A stretch of DNA of 64,000 nucleotides from Prevotella intermedia ATCC 25611 = DSM 20706 (GTDB lineage Bacteria > Bacteroidota > Bacteroidia > Bacteroidales > Bacteroidaceae). The notes below the pieces were generated by a model. It saw only the letters and a list, made by a program, of their open reading frames with translations. It was not told where the DNA came from and did no database searches. This document shows positions 55,876 to 64,000 of the stretch, piece by piece; the stretch's first letter is position 1; each line of letters starts with the position of its first letter. The position numbers and the translations under genes are program-made. The stretch lies in contig NZ_CP019300.1 in the NCBI RefSeq assembly GCF_001953955.1, positions 1,302,001 to 1,366,000 on the forward strand, read 5' to 3'.

Positions 55876-56985
55876 TCACCTTTTTATTGCTTGGAGAATC
55901 TTTTTAGGAATCTCTTTCGCAATAAGTGCAATGTTTTCTTTTCTGCTAAGATTAAACAGATGATAATAATGAGATAGTTTTATATTCGTTTGCTCAATAT
56001 AATACTTTATCCCTGACCTTACTTTTGTTGTGCGACCATATTTCCCAAAGTTTCCTCTCTTATACACAAGATTAAGAATGTATTTCTTTCTTTTATAATC
56101 TTTCTTCGTCAGTGTATAGGGAAATTCTGCTTTTGGCAAACCTATCTCGTCTACGAGGACTGTTCCAATTGCAGTAAATGCCTTGAGGAAATCTAATCGT
56201 GTTAGTATTTCTATAAGCTTTGCTTTATCAATACAATTCTTTCTGTCTCCTTCTTGTTCAGCCATCGCAGCTATGTGGCACAATATTGCAACATCGCAGA
56301 ATTGACGAAGCCCCACACCTAATTCTATAAGGTGATGAAACAGATGAAGAAAAGTATAAGCAAGATTTAGTGTTGGATTTAAAGTTGGGATTTTTTTATT
56401 ATCAATGAATGTATAACTCAGCGGCTCGGAGTTTATCAGATTATCGAAATATTGTTGATTTTCTGTATTTGCAAACTTGTAAAGTGTAAAATGTAGTTCG
56501 AATAAGGTTTTATTAAATAGGAAAGTATAATGCTGTTCCGATTCATCACGTTTCGGTTCTACATTTAATTCTTTATGCAATATATTAAGTAATCTTTCTA
56601 AATCTTCAGCAAAACAGTAGAAATCAATATCTCCACCTACTCGATGAAGTGGGCGAGGGTAGGAGTTTGCTATTGTTTGTCCTTTTACAACAAAGAACTT
56701 TATATTATGTTTCTCTAATAATTCGGTAAGGAATATTAGGTTTTTATTAAGGAGTAGATTTGCTTTCTTGGTGTTTTCCAAACTTCCAAACGCAACCAAA
56801 GCTTCTTGTTGTGGAAGTTTTACGTTGTTGTTGATAAGTGAAGAATATACCAACCCATTTACAGTCTGCATATTTGCAATATTCTGTAAAGCAGAGAAAT
56901 CCTTTTTATCTATTGACGAAAAACTAAGCTGTTCGCCCCATAGTTCATTCTTTATTAACTCCTTTAGCAGTTTAGTAACACACAT
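55876..56985 (-). CDS. Nucleotidyltransferase family protein (PF14907-like)
   Basis: A 369-residue soluble protein. The motif FFVVKGQTIANSYPRPLHRV followed by GGDIDFYC (about 96-124) matches the 'KG....YP.P..R..gDiDi' core of uncharacterised nucleotidyltransferases that sit in surface-polysaccharide loci. The two Asp in GDIDF would bind metal. The rest is helical (LAYTFLHLFHHLIELGVGLRQ). Last gene of the operon, 28 bp after the DegT aminotransferase; the substrate is unknown. Confidence 0.8.
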   Translation of the reverse strand: MCVTKLLKELIKNELWGEQLSFSSIDKKDFSALQNIANMQTVNGLVYSSLINNNVKLPQQEALVAFGSLENTKKANLLLNKNLIFLTELLEKHNIKFFVVKGQTIANSYPRPLHRVGGDIDFYCFAEDLERLLNILHKELNVEPKRDESEQHYTFLFNKTLFELHFTLYKFANTENQQYFDNLINSEPLSYTFIDNKKIPTLNPTLNLAYTFLHLFHHLIELGVGLRQFCDVAILCHIAAMAEQEGDRKNCIDKAKLIEILTRLDFLKAFTAIGTVLVDEIGLPKAEFPYTLTKKDYKRKKYILNLVYKRGNFGKYGRTTKVRSGIKYYIEQTNIKLSHYYHLFNLSRKENIALIAKEIPKKILQAIKR

Positions 56986-57013
56986 AAAGTTATTATTGTA
57001 GAAGTATAGAAGT

Positions 57014-58360
57014 TTATTCTATGATAGATTGTTTTATCGACTCGATAATAAATCTTGCATCTTCATCACCAATCATTGGACCAGAAGGAAGACAAAGACC
57101 TGTCTTAAAGAGTTCTTCACTTATGCCATTAATGTAGGCTGGAGAGTTTTTATAAACAGGTTGTAAATGCATTGGTTTCCAAAGAGGACGACTTTCTATA
57201 CCTAATTTATCCAATGCCATACGCATCGCCTCGACATTTGTGTTTGGTTCGCAATCGGTATGAGCCTTTCCTGTTGAGTGAACTACACCAGCGGCACCGC
57301 CAACAGCACCAGCAATTGCTTCGTTATAAGCATTTTCTTGACCTATAACCTTTAAATCTTTATCTAATGTGATGGTATTCAACCAGAAATTAGAATCATA
57401 TTCTTCATTTGGATTGTTATGGAATGTAATGCCTTTTACATCTTTAAATCCTTCTTTATAGAGATTTGCCAGATGTTTATGATGCGCAATATGTTCATCA
57501 AGTACCGTCATTTGTCCACGCCCTATACCTGCACAAATATTACTAAGACGATAATTATAGCCAATTTCTTCGTGTTGGTAGTATGGAAAAGCCTCGCGTG
57601 CCTGTGTTGCAAAGAACATGATACGTTCTTCCGCTTCTTTGTTAGGACAAATTAATGCACCGCCACCGGAAGTGGTTATCATCTTATTGCCATTGAAACT
57701 CATCACACCATATTCGCCAAATGTACCGATAACTTGCCCATTATACCGACTGCCAAGTCCTTCAGCAGCATCTTCAACGATAGGAATACTGTAGTGTTCT
57801 GCAATTTCTATGATTTCTTTTATCTTTGCAGGCATACCATAAAGATAGACTACGATAATGGCTTTAGGCTTTCTACCTGTCTTTTCTATTCTATCCTTAA
57901 TTGCTCTTTGGAGTAATTCTGGAGACATGTTCCATGTATCAGCTTCAGAATCTACAAAGACAGGGGTTGCACCAAGATACATTACGGGATGAGAACTTGC
58001 ACAAAAAGTAAAGCTCTGACAAATAACTTCATCGCCAGCCTTAACTCCTAAGTTTACCAATGCTAAATGAATAGCTGATGTGCCAGAACATAGTGCAACA
58101 ACTTCTTTGTTCTCCAACTCTTTATATCCATCGTTCCATAGTTCATCAGGATTATCGTTGTGTGCCTGAATACTTTGTGGATAAACTTCATTAGAGAAAT
58201 CTATATTGTTTGGTTTGGATTTACAAAACCTTGCTAATTCTTCTTCAAATGCATTCACATTTGGACCTAATGGCACCACCCAATTTGTGTCAAATGCTTC
58301 TTGAATATATTTCTGTTCGTTGCCACTCATATGGGCAAGACATAGATATTTTCTTTCCAT
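57014..58360 (-). CDS. DegT/DnrJ/EryC1/StrS family PLP aminotransferase
   Basis: A 448-residue sugar aminotransferase that would transaminate a UDP-4-keto-6-deoxy sugar (PglE-like). The N-terminus CLAHMSGNEQKYIQEAFDTN is the PglE-type start; LCSGTSAIHLAL (90-101) and VEDAAEGLGSRYNG (195-208, Asp197) bind PLP, and Lys226 in MSFNGNKMITTSGGG forms the Schiff base. Compared with typical members of about 380 residues it has an insert of some 35 residues (about 48-83, rich in Asn/Asp) before the substrate-binding segment. It lies 9 bp after the FemAB-like gene. Confidence 0.9.
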   Translation of the reverse strand: MERKYLCLAHMSGNEQKYIQEAFDTNWVVPLGPNVNAFEEELARFCKSKPNNIDFSNEVYPQSIQAHNDNPDELWNDGYKELENKEVVALCSGTSAIHLALVNLGVKAGDEVICQSFTFCASSHPVMYLGATPVFVDSEADTWNMSPELLQRAIKDRIEKTGRKPKAIIVVYLYGMPAKIKEIIEIAEHYSIPIVEDAAEGLGSRYNGQVIGTFGEYGVMSFNGNKMITTSGGGALICPNKEAEERIMFFATQAREAFPYYQHEEIGYNYRLSNICAGIGRGQMTVLDEHIAHHKHLANLYKEGFKDVKGITFHNNPNEEYDSNFWLNTITLDKDLKVIGQENAYNEAIAGAVGGAAGVVHSTGKAHTDCEPNTNVEAMRMALDKLGIESRPLWKPMHLQPVYKNSPAYINGISEELFKTGLCLPSGPMIGDEDARFIIESIKQSIIE

Positions 58361-58369
58361 CTCTATAAT

Positions 58370-59434
58370 TTATTTTATTCTATAAGCAGGGAAGAATGAA
58401 GTTGAAGAGTCAAATGTCGGATCTTTTTTCTTCCTAAGCTCTACTAGATATGAATATTTATTTTCATCAAAACAATCCTTTGATATACAAAATCCAATAT
58501 CTCCATTTTTGTTAAAAGCTTTTTTAAACTTGTACAATGGATCCTCACCACTACCAACTCCTCCACCAAGGTGTAATAATTTATAACTATGTTGAGCTCC
58601 ATATTTTGCAGCTTCATACAAAATAAGATTAGTGGCATTAAGATTACGGAATTCCATAACACTACCAGAAAGATGATAATGCATTCTTCCATTACACATA
58701 AGCATAATACTCATTGCAATGATTTCTTCACCAAGTACTGCATAAAAGAACTCCCACTTTCCTTGTAAGTTCTCTGTCATAGATTTATAGAACTCTGGCT
58801 TAAAATAATAATAATCATCTGCATTATCTTTATCCATCGTTGCATTGTATATAGAATAGAATTTTTCAAAAAGAGTTGTATCGTCACTATGTTGCACGAC
58901 TACACCATTTTTAATAGCTTTTCTTATAGTAGCACGATCCTTACTCTTTATATTTTGGAAAATACCTTCTTCCGATGTACAATCAATATAAATAGTATTT
59001 CCTAAATCGATAATATTCGACCAACCTCTTAAGTATTCTTGATTCTTTAACCAAGGACTCCATCGAGTAAAAGCATTAATAATATGTTGCTCATGCATAA
59101 ATGTTTTTACTTCTTTCCAGAAAATATCTATTTTTTCTTTTGAAACATTTCCATCTAACAGCCATCCTCCATATCCGTACGGAGTTATCGCATCAAAAAA
59201 CACTCCTCTATCAATATAACCTTGCGCCCATGTCTCATTTGATACATCTCTAAGCATAAAAGCACAAATAGCTCTTAGTCCTTCTCCTTGATAATAAATC
59301 AAAATAGGCATACCATCTCCATGTACTTCGAATGGAGCTAAATATCCACTAAGATAATATACATCATGATTAGGAAAGGAAAGAACTATTTTATCCCATT
59401 CCATTCTATGCTCAAAATTTATAATCTTCAGCAT
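58370..59434 (-). CDS. FemAB/GNAT-like acyltransferase in the glycan locus
   Basis: A 354-residue soluble protein. IYIDCTSEEGIFQNIKSKDR and TIRKAIKNGVVVQHSDD resemble the FemAB/Acetyltransf_6 (GNAT) fold; FFYAVLGEEIIAMSIMLMCN and the GSVMEFRNLNATNLILYEAA followed by LLHLGGGVGSGEDPLYKFK make the second half, with the GGG...FK typical of this group in exopolysaccharide loci. It probably acylates a sugar or transfers an aminoacyl group. 10 bp upstream of the DegT gene and 13 bp downstream of another PLP-type gene. Confidence 0.8.
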   Translation of the reverse strand: MLKIINFEHRMEWDKIVLSFPNHDVYYLSGYLAPFEVHGDGMPILIYYQGEGLRAICAFMLRDVSNETWAQGYIDRGVFFDAITPYGYGGWLLDGNVSKEKIDIFWKEVKTFMHEQHIINAFTRWSPWLKNQEYLRGWSNIIDLGNTIYIDCTSEEGIFQNIKSKDRATIRKAIKNGVVVQHSDDTTLFEKFYSIYNATMDKDNADDYYYFKPEFYKSMTENLQGKWEFFYAVLGEEIIAMSIMLMCNGRMHYHLSGSVMEFRNLNATNLILYEAAKYGAQHSYKLLHLGGGVGSGEDPLYKFKKAFNKNGDIGFCISKDCFDENKYSYLVELRKKKDPTFDSSTSFFPAYRIK

Positions 59435-59447
59435 TTATCAAAATGAT

Positions 59448-60509
59448 TTAAAAAAAGTTGTATATAATATTTCCCATCTCTTTTATATCTTCACTGCTGT
59501 ACCTTCCATCACAATGTATTGAAAGCATTTTGTTCGATATATCTTTAGACCTATTCGAACAACTTTCTGGCAAATTCCATAGGATTGCTGGATAAATAAA
59601 ATGCTTTATTAAATGTAATCTAAACGAATCTCGCTGTTGAGTAGTGCGAAACAATAGTACAAAAGAAAACAGAATACATTTCTCACTGCTTGGATAGAAA
59701 ATACGAATGTCTTTGGACATTAAAATTTTTGAAAGTGTATGGATAAGTAATTGCCAATTCCGTAATTTTCTATTATACCATTCTTTAATATCAAATTTTT
59801 CTAAGAAAAGCTTATCAAGTGTAGATATACTGCTGATAGGCAAGTGATCTAATTCTTCTTCTGTTTGTATATATTTTGCTCTGAAAGAATCCTTTAGTTT
59901 TAAATTGCATTCAGTCTCATTTATATTAAGATAGTGAGCTTTTTCTTCCATTGCTTGCCATCTTATTCTTGCAAGTTGCTCGTTTTGCTGAGAATCCTCT
60001 ATAAGAGTTGATAATTTTGATAAATCATGAGAGTTACTCCAAATCATTCCACCTCCAGCTAATGGAAGAGTTTTTCTCAATGAGGCTATGCAGAAATCAG
60101 CTTTACTATTCCGACTCCATTCATTGAAAATATTGTGTGAATGATCTTCAATTACAGGAATTGAAATATTAAGACAATCTCTATATTGTCTTAACCCAAA
60201 ATAATTCATTCTAAGTAAGATATCACCGTCTATAAATGGAAGCTTTTCCACAAGATGAAGTCTCTCATTTAAGGGGTTGTCAAAATATGTTTTAACTTCT
60301 ATTTTACAACGACGTTGAATATATTCAATGATTTCCCAACAGAAATATTCTGGTACCCAAATTCGTTTCCATTTATAATGAATGATTAATAGTTCTATAG
60401 CCTGTCTCCCATCTGCTAAAAACAAGGCATTGGGATAATAAGAAAAAATGGTATTATCATATACTTCAGAAGTATTCAAAGCATGAAAATCAGAACCAAA
60501 CTCTTTCAT
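59448..60509 (-). CDS. Divergent DegT-like PLP-dependent enzyme
   Basis: A 353-residue protein that reads as a fold type I PLP enzyme. FLADGRQAIELLI (30-42) is the substrate/PLP region, WVPEYFCWEIIEYI follows, Asp122 sits in IPVIEDHSHN and Lys146 in IASLRKTLPLAGGGM would form the Schiff base. It departs strongly from the standard DegT sequence, for example lacking SGT, so the reaction is not known. It is the second PLP enzyme in this operon, directly 2 bp downstream of the phosphosugar transferase gene and 13 bp before the FemAB-like gene. Confidence 0.72.
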   Translation of the reverse strand: MKEFGSDFHALNTSEVYDNTIFSYYPNALFLADGRQAIELLIIHYKWKRIWVPEYFCWEIIEYIQRRCKIEVKTYFDNPLNERLHLVEKLPFIDGDILLRMNYFGLRQYRDCLNISIPVIEDHSHNIFNEWSRNSKADFCIASLRKTLPLAGGGMIWSNSHDLSKLSTLIEDSQQNEQLARIRWQAMEEKAHYLNINETECNLKLKDSFRAKYIQTEEELDHLPISSISTLDKLFLEKFDIKEWYNRKLRNWQLLIHTLSKILMSKDIRIFYPSSEKCILFSFVLLFRTTQQRDSFRLHLIKHFIYPAILWNLPESCSNRSKDISNKMLSIHCDGRYSSEDIKEMGNIIYNFF

Positions 60510-60510
60510 A

Positions 60511-61149
60511 TTACTCCTCTTTCAGTCTTCTTAGTTTCTCACCAAATCCAAGATCGTCTACCAACTCGTCTTGAACTTCTCCTTCTCCAACGCCCTCTCG
60601 CTGTATGACGTTGAGAAAAGTTTTCCAGAGAATTTTAATATCAAGTCCAAGAGAGAGATGGTCTACATACCATATATCATATTCAAATTTCTTACTATAC
60701 TTTACAAAGTTTCTGCCATTAACTTGAGCCCATCCTGTTATACCTGGTCGCACTTCATGCCTTCTGATTTGAACTTCATCGTAACATTTCAAGAAATCAT
60801 CGTACAATGGGCGTGGTCCTATTAAGGACATATCTCCCTTAAGTACATTAAACAACTGGGGAAGTTCATCTAGCGATGTACTGCGCACGAAACGACCAAC
60901 TTTCGTCAACCTCTGACTATCAGGTAATAGGTTCCCATTCTCATCTTTTTCATCGGTCATTGTTTTAAACTTAATAACCTTAAAAACTCTATTATTCCAA
61001 CCTGCCCTAGAATGGAGAAAAAAGGAACCGCCTCCCTTATTGGCAAAATGCAACCATATTGTAACTATTAATAGTAAAGGAGAAAAAATAACCAATGCTA
61101 TAAATGAAGCTATAAAATCTATTAATCGCTTAAAAAAATGTTTATACAT
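60511..61149 (-). CDS. Undecaprenyl-phosphate phosphosugar transferase (PglC-like)
   Basis: Starts glycan assembly by transferring a phosphosugar to the lipid carrier. The 212-residue monotopic form has one N-terminal membrane (re-entrant) segment (about 9-34), then the core: HSRAGWNNRVFKVIKFKTMT, RLTKVGRFVRSTSLDELPQL, NVLKGDMSLIGPRPL and RPGITGWAQVNGRNF. These are hallmarks of the bacterial sugar transferase family. The acidic C-terminus is typical. 8 bp downstream of the first glycosyltransferase listed below. Confidence 0.93.
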   Translation of the reverse strand: MYKHFFKRLIDFIASFIALVIFSPLLLIVTIWLHFANKGGGSFFLHSRAGWNNRVFKVIKFKTMTDEKDENGNLLPDSQRLTKVGRFVRSTSLDELPQLFNVLKGDMSLIGPRPLYDDFLKCYDEVQIRRHEVRPGITGWAQVNGRNFVKYSKKFEYDIWYVDHLSLGLDIKILWKTFLNVIQREGVGEGEVQDELVDDLGFGEKLRRLKEE

Positions 61150-61157
61150 AATGAACT

Positions 61158-62363
61158 CTAATTAAGTGATTTATACATATCCAACAGTGCTTTCCATACT
61201 TTTTCCTGTTCATACCTTTCCTGAATGAGCCTCCTGCTATTATTTGCCATATGCTCAACATCAAATAAGTGTGTCAGCATCCAGTCCATAGCAGAGAAAA
61301 GAGATTCCGAATCACGAGGTGGTATAATTCTACCATTAACTCCTTCCTTTATAATTTCATTGCAACCATTAATGTCGGTAACAATTGAAGGTAATCCCAT
61401 ACAACCTGCTTCAAGTACAACATTGGGAAAGCCTTCTCTATAAGAAGGAAACACTAAGGCATCTGCAGCCGCAAGATAAGGACGTACATCTTTCTGATAA
61501 TCAACAAATAGAACAGAACTATTATTTTTAAAGAAACTTTCATCTTCAGGGGATAAAGGATCTAACTTAGACTCAAAATCTCCAACTAATAGTAATTTGG
61601 GAGTTAAATGATAGTTCTTCTTAAGCAGGGATTGCATAGCCTTAGACAGTTCTTTCATTCCCTTATCATTAACTATTCGCCCGACAAAAATAAAAACAAA
61701 ATCATTTGCAGTAATATGTAATTCCTTTCGTAGTACGTCCTTAACAGACTCTTCTTGTCGGATACTCAATCGCTTGTTTCCATTTTCCAATTCACAATTC
61801 TCGTACAAGCTTTCCACACTAAAAAAGGACGTATCTTTACCATTTATATTACCATTCAAAATAACTTCTAATGGTTTACTGGTAATATGGTCATTCTTCA
61901 AAGTTTTTAAAACACCTTGCCCCTCTGGAATCACCTTAGTTGCACAAGCACAAGTTATTCGCTCCATTGTTTGTAAGATAAACTTAAACTTTCCAGTAGC
62001 ACCTTGATATCTAAGCCCTGTAACAGTATAAATACGATGCGGGACGCGACAAATCCATGCCGCTATCATTGCTAATAAAGATCCCTTTGGGGTATTAGCA
62101 TGCACACACCATGGTTTCTCTTGCTTGAAGAAATTTATCAACCATCTCAATGCAATAATATCCTTTGATAAGGAAATAGGACGCTCAATAGGAGCATCTA
62201 CAACTCTAACTCCTTCCCGCTCTCTTACTTTTTGTAGGCGTCCGTCATCTTTTGCAACTGCAATAATATCAAAGTATTGATTTAAATACTTTAGTTGTCC
62301 TATTAAAAGGTCATCTAAACTTTCGCCAGCAGTGGTCAATCTTATTATTTTTTTCTTATCCAT
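61158..62363 (-). CDS. Glycosyltransferase family 4 protein
   Basis: A 401-residue GT-B glycosyltransferase. The N-domain has a nucleotide-free acceptor fold (VHANTPKGSLLAMIAAWI), and the C-domain carries DFVFIFVGRIVNDKGMKEL (about 214-232) and the E-x7-E-type motif SYREGFPNVVLEAGCMGLPS (about 320-340), then DINGCNEIIKEGVNG. It probably adds a sugar on the lipid-linked glycan. 20 bp separate it from the next glycosyltransferase gene upstream. Confidence 0.92.
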   Translation of the reverse strand: MDKKKIIRLTTAGESLDDLLIGQLKYLNQYFDIIAVAKDDGRLQKVREREGVRVVDAPIERPISLSKDIIALRWLINFFKQEKPWCVHANTPKGSLLAMIAAWICRVPHRIYTVTGLRYQGATGKFKFILQTMERITCACATKVIPEGQGVLKTLKNDHITSKPLEVILNGNINGKDTSFFSVESLYENCELENGNKRLSIRQEESVKDVLRKELHITANDFVFIFVGRIVNDKGMKELSKAMQSLLKKNYHLTPKLLLVGDFESKLDPLSPEDESFFKNNSSVLFVDYQKDVRPYLAAADALVFPSYREGFPNVVLEAGCMGLPSIVTDINGCNEIIKEGVNGRIIPPRDSESLFSAMDWMLTHLFDVEHMANNSRRLIQERYEQEKVWKALLDMYKSLN

Positions 62364-62383
62364 AGCTGTATACTTATATCAAT

Positions 62384-63496
62384 CTATTCAAAGTTTCCAA
62401 TTACTTTCTGATAGACTTGATTATAGCCGTTTACCATCTTACTAATATCAAATTCCAATGCTCGATTATAACAGCGGTTGGCAACTTCATCATAATATTC
62501 CTCGCTTTCTGCTAATTGTTTAATCTTATTAGCCAAAGCCTTGGCATCTTCATGCGAAAAGAGAATACCATATTCTTTTGTAACCTCTCGTAAGCCATTT
62601 ACATCAGAGGCTATAAAAGGTTTATGCGCACTCATACCTTCCACATTACTAAGACTCAAGCCTTCCCAGTGAGAAGACATAACGATAATATCTGCAGCCT
62701 TCAAAACATTTGGTATATCTGTTCTTAATCCAAGAAACCGAACCCTATCATCTACACCTAACGACTTAGACAACTGTTGAACCTCTTCCATACGTTCGCC
62801 AACTCCAGCAAACCAAACTTCAAATTTATCTTTATCTAATTGGTTTACTGCACGAAGAATAGTATCTTGATCTTTTTGTTCACGAAAGCCAGCCACCATT
62901 AGAATAGCCTTACGTGTCTCTTTCTTACTTAATAGATCCTTGCAAGGAAATGCTTGAGAAATTGCATTGACATCAATTCCATTATTGATAGTAGTAATTG
63001 TTTTATATCTATTTGAAGATTGAACAATCCATTCTCCTTTCATATATTCTCTCAACCTTTCTTCTGCAATCTTACTAATGCATATAATATGGTTGTACTT
63101 CCCATACATCCAACTCTCAATAGGACGATACCACTTCCAGTTACGCTTGCGGTTTGACGTATTATGTTCTGTAGATATGAGTTTTGTATGGCGATACAAA
63201 TTCGCAATTGCAACAAATAACTGTGGTGAAGAATTATGTGTATGAACAATATCATATCCTTTCATAATCTTCATCAACTTTAATATATAAAGTGGATTGT
63301 ATACACTATGTCCCAATGCATATATCTTCGTCTGTGGACTTTCAACTTTCAATTTTTGCATTAATGGTGTTTCCGTACCATTAAAGATACATAAATCCAC
63401 TGTATGCCCTAATGCGCAAAATCTTGGAATCAAGTTAACAACCAAGGTTTCTGCACCTCCTATTTCTAATGATGTAATGACTTGAAGGATTTTCAT
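62384..63496 (-). CDS. Glycosyltransferase family 4 protein
   Basis: A 370-residue GT4 enzyme. The start IGGAETLVVNLIPRFCALGH (about 12-31) is the acceptor-side motif; FREQKDQDTILRAV precedes the UDP-sugar domain; SSHWEGLSLSNVEGMSAHKP (about 275-294) is the E-x7-E motif, followed by SDVNGLREVTKEYG. It is the first gene of the run between R7 and the glycan terminator. Confidence 0.92.
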   Translation of the reverse strand: MKILQVITSLEIGGAETLVVNLIPRFCALGHTVDLCIFNGTETPLMQKLKVESPQTKIYALGHSVYNPLYILKLMKIMKGYDIVHTHNSSPQLFVAIANLYRHTKLISTEHNTSNRKRNWKWYRPIESWMYGKYNHIICISKIAEERLREYMKGEWIVQSSNRYKTITTINNGIDVNAISQAFPCKDLLSKKETRKAILMVAGFREQKDQDTILRAVNQLDKDKFEVWFAGVGERMEEVQQLSKSLGVDDRVRFLGLRTDIPNVLKAADIIVMSSHWEGLSLSNVEGMSAHKPFIASDVNGLREVTKEYGILFSHEDAKALANKIKQLAESEEYYDEVANRCYNRALEFDISKMVNGYNQVYQKVIGNFE

Positions 63497-63576
63497 CTAC
63501 TCATATTAAGTTAAAGAATTTAAGCTTTAAATGTCTCTTCTTGAACAGTTTTAATAATGGAAGAAAGAAGTATATT

Positions 63577-63762
63577 TTGTAAAAAGAATTTTATCAAAAT
63601 ACAATAAATTCATTTTGGCAATACAAAAGCGGCTGTTTTGCGATACAAAACCTACGCTTTTACCGTGTAAAACAGCCGCTTTTAGGATGCGAAACAATAG
63701 GTTTTACAATATCTTGATAAACAACAAGTTAAGCAACAGCTACGCTTGTGAAAAAGATTTAC
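63577..63762. repeat. Dispersed palindromic element, copy R7
   Basis: Reverse orientation for flanks and loop. Arms aaaagcggctgttttgcg (63625-63642) and aaaacagccgctttt (63669-63683), somewhat more diverged (gtgtaaaac). It lies inside the glycan operon, between the incoming partial gene and the first glycosyltransferase gene. Confidence 0.88.
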
Positions 63763-63791
63763 AACTATCAAGCCTTTTTCCCATCTATAGT

Positions 63792-64000
63792 TTACTTCTT
63801 TTTAATTCTTATTCGATCTTTTATATGAAAAGCCCAACCTATTGGTAATAGTCCTAGCCACAAAAGATTTATTCTTTTTCTTATTTTCGATTTATCTTCA
63901 ATGCAAAAATAGAATCTCCAATAATTTATAGCTGCTTTTATTTTACTTTTAATTGGAATATGTAAATCTAACATTTCACCATAACATATCGTCGTTGCAA
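63792..64000 (-). CDS. C-terminal end of a gene entering from the right edge (probable glycan-locus protein)
   Basis: On the minus strand the frame is open from base 64000, so this is the tail of a longer gene, with an internal ATG at 63974. The 69 visible residues are basic and aromatic (INYWRFYFCIEDKSKIRKRI, LLWLGLLPIGWAF) and end in RIKKK. It could be the C-terminus of a glycosyltransferase, but the family is not identifiable from the fragment. Confidence 0.5.
   Translation of the reverse strand, partial: ATTICYGEMLDLHIPIKSKIKAAINYWRFYFCIEDKSKIRKRINLLWLGLLPIGWAFHIKDRIRIKKK

Overview
The window looks like a chromosomal segment from a Bacteroidales bacterium, most likely an oral-type Prevotella. 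The evidence is: Bacteroidetes promoters of the form TTTG - about 20 bp - TAnnTTTG in front of many genes; homologues of Bacteroidetes-specific proteins (GldE, RprX/RprY, a fimbrillin-like lipoprotein, a TPR-type sensor kinase); moderate-to-low GC; and seven copies of an intergenic palindromic element of about 190 bp that I associate, from memory only, with the Prevotella intermedia group. No rRNA, CRISPR array, integrase, transposase or phage module was seen.

Layout. 1-2440: end of a membrane protein, a winged-helix regulator and an S41 peptidase. 2446-5700: Fur-family regulator, purA, hisS. 5755-7463: small membrane protein divergent from nth and a DUF2461 gene. 7867-9781: LacI regulator with an unknown 270-aa partner. 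9887-14864: a 1206-aa composite sensor, its response regulator and a small multi-pass membrane protein, tightly packed. 15498-16061: a five-tRNA operon (Pro, Gly, Leu, Leu, Gly). 16095-18893: unknown protein, ssb, gldE, phosphopantetheinyl transferase. 18960-24252: MORN-repeat protein, eukaryote-type glycogen branching enzyme, membrane protein and glycerate kinase as one operon. 24825-28463: mltG and the rprXY two-component system. 28719-32756: translation block (rpsF-rpsR-rplI, an AAA-CYTH fusion, infC-rpmI-rplT). 32788-39620: tex, an ABC-F protein and an M13 peptidase. 39772-41885: a long-leader operon with a 58-residue peptide gene and a fimbrillin-like lipoprotein. 42239-50394: HU-like protein, an asymmetric ABC-F protein, grpE-dnaJ, folC, a sugar transporter and the tRNA t6A enzyme. 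50449-55334: ClC channel, fmt, and a CapD/FlaA1-type sugar dehydratase. 55441-55748: an array of fourteen 22-bp repeats. 55761-64000 (minus strand): an exopolysaccharide or glycan operon with two glycosyltransferases, a phosphosugar transferase, two PLP enzymes, a FemAB-like acyltransferase and a nucleotidyltransferase, entering from beyond the right edge.

Most of the window is ordinary housekeeping. The most unusual material is non-coding: the dispersed palindromic element, one copy of which has its central 25 bp exactly flipped relative to its flanks; the 22-bp array beside the polysaccharide locus; and the long leader before the small-peptide/lipoprotein operon. Among proteins, the ABC-F protein at 42860 has one intact and one degenerate ATP site, and the composite sensor at 9887 lacks a normal start codon downstream of its apparent promoter.

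All family assignments are by reading the sequence; no database search was possible.
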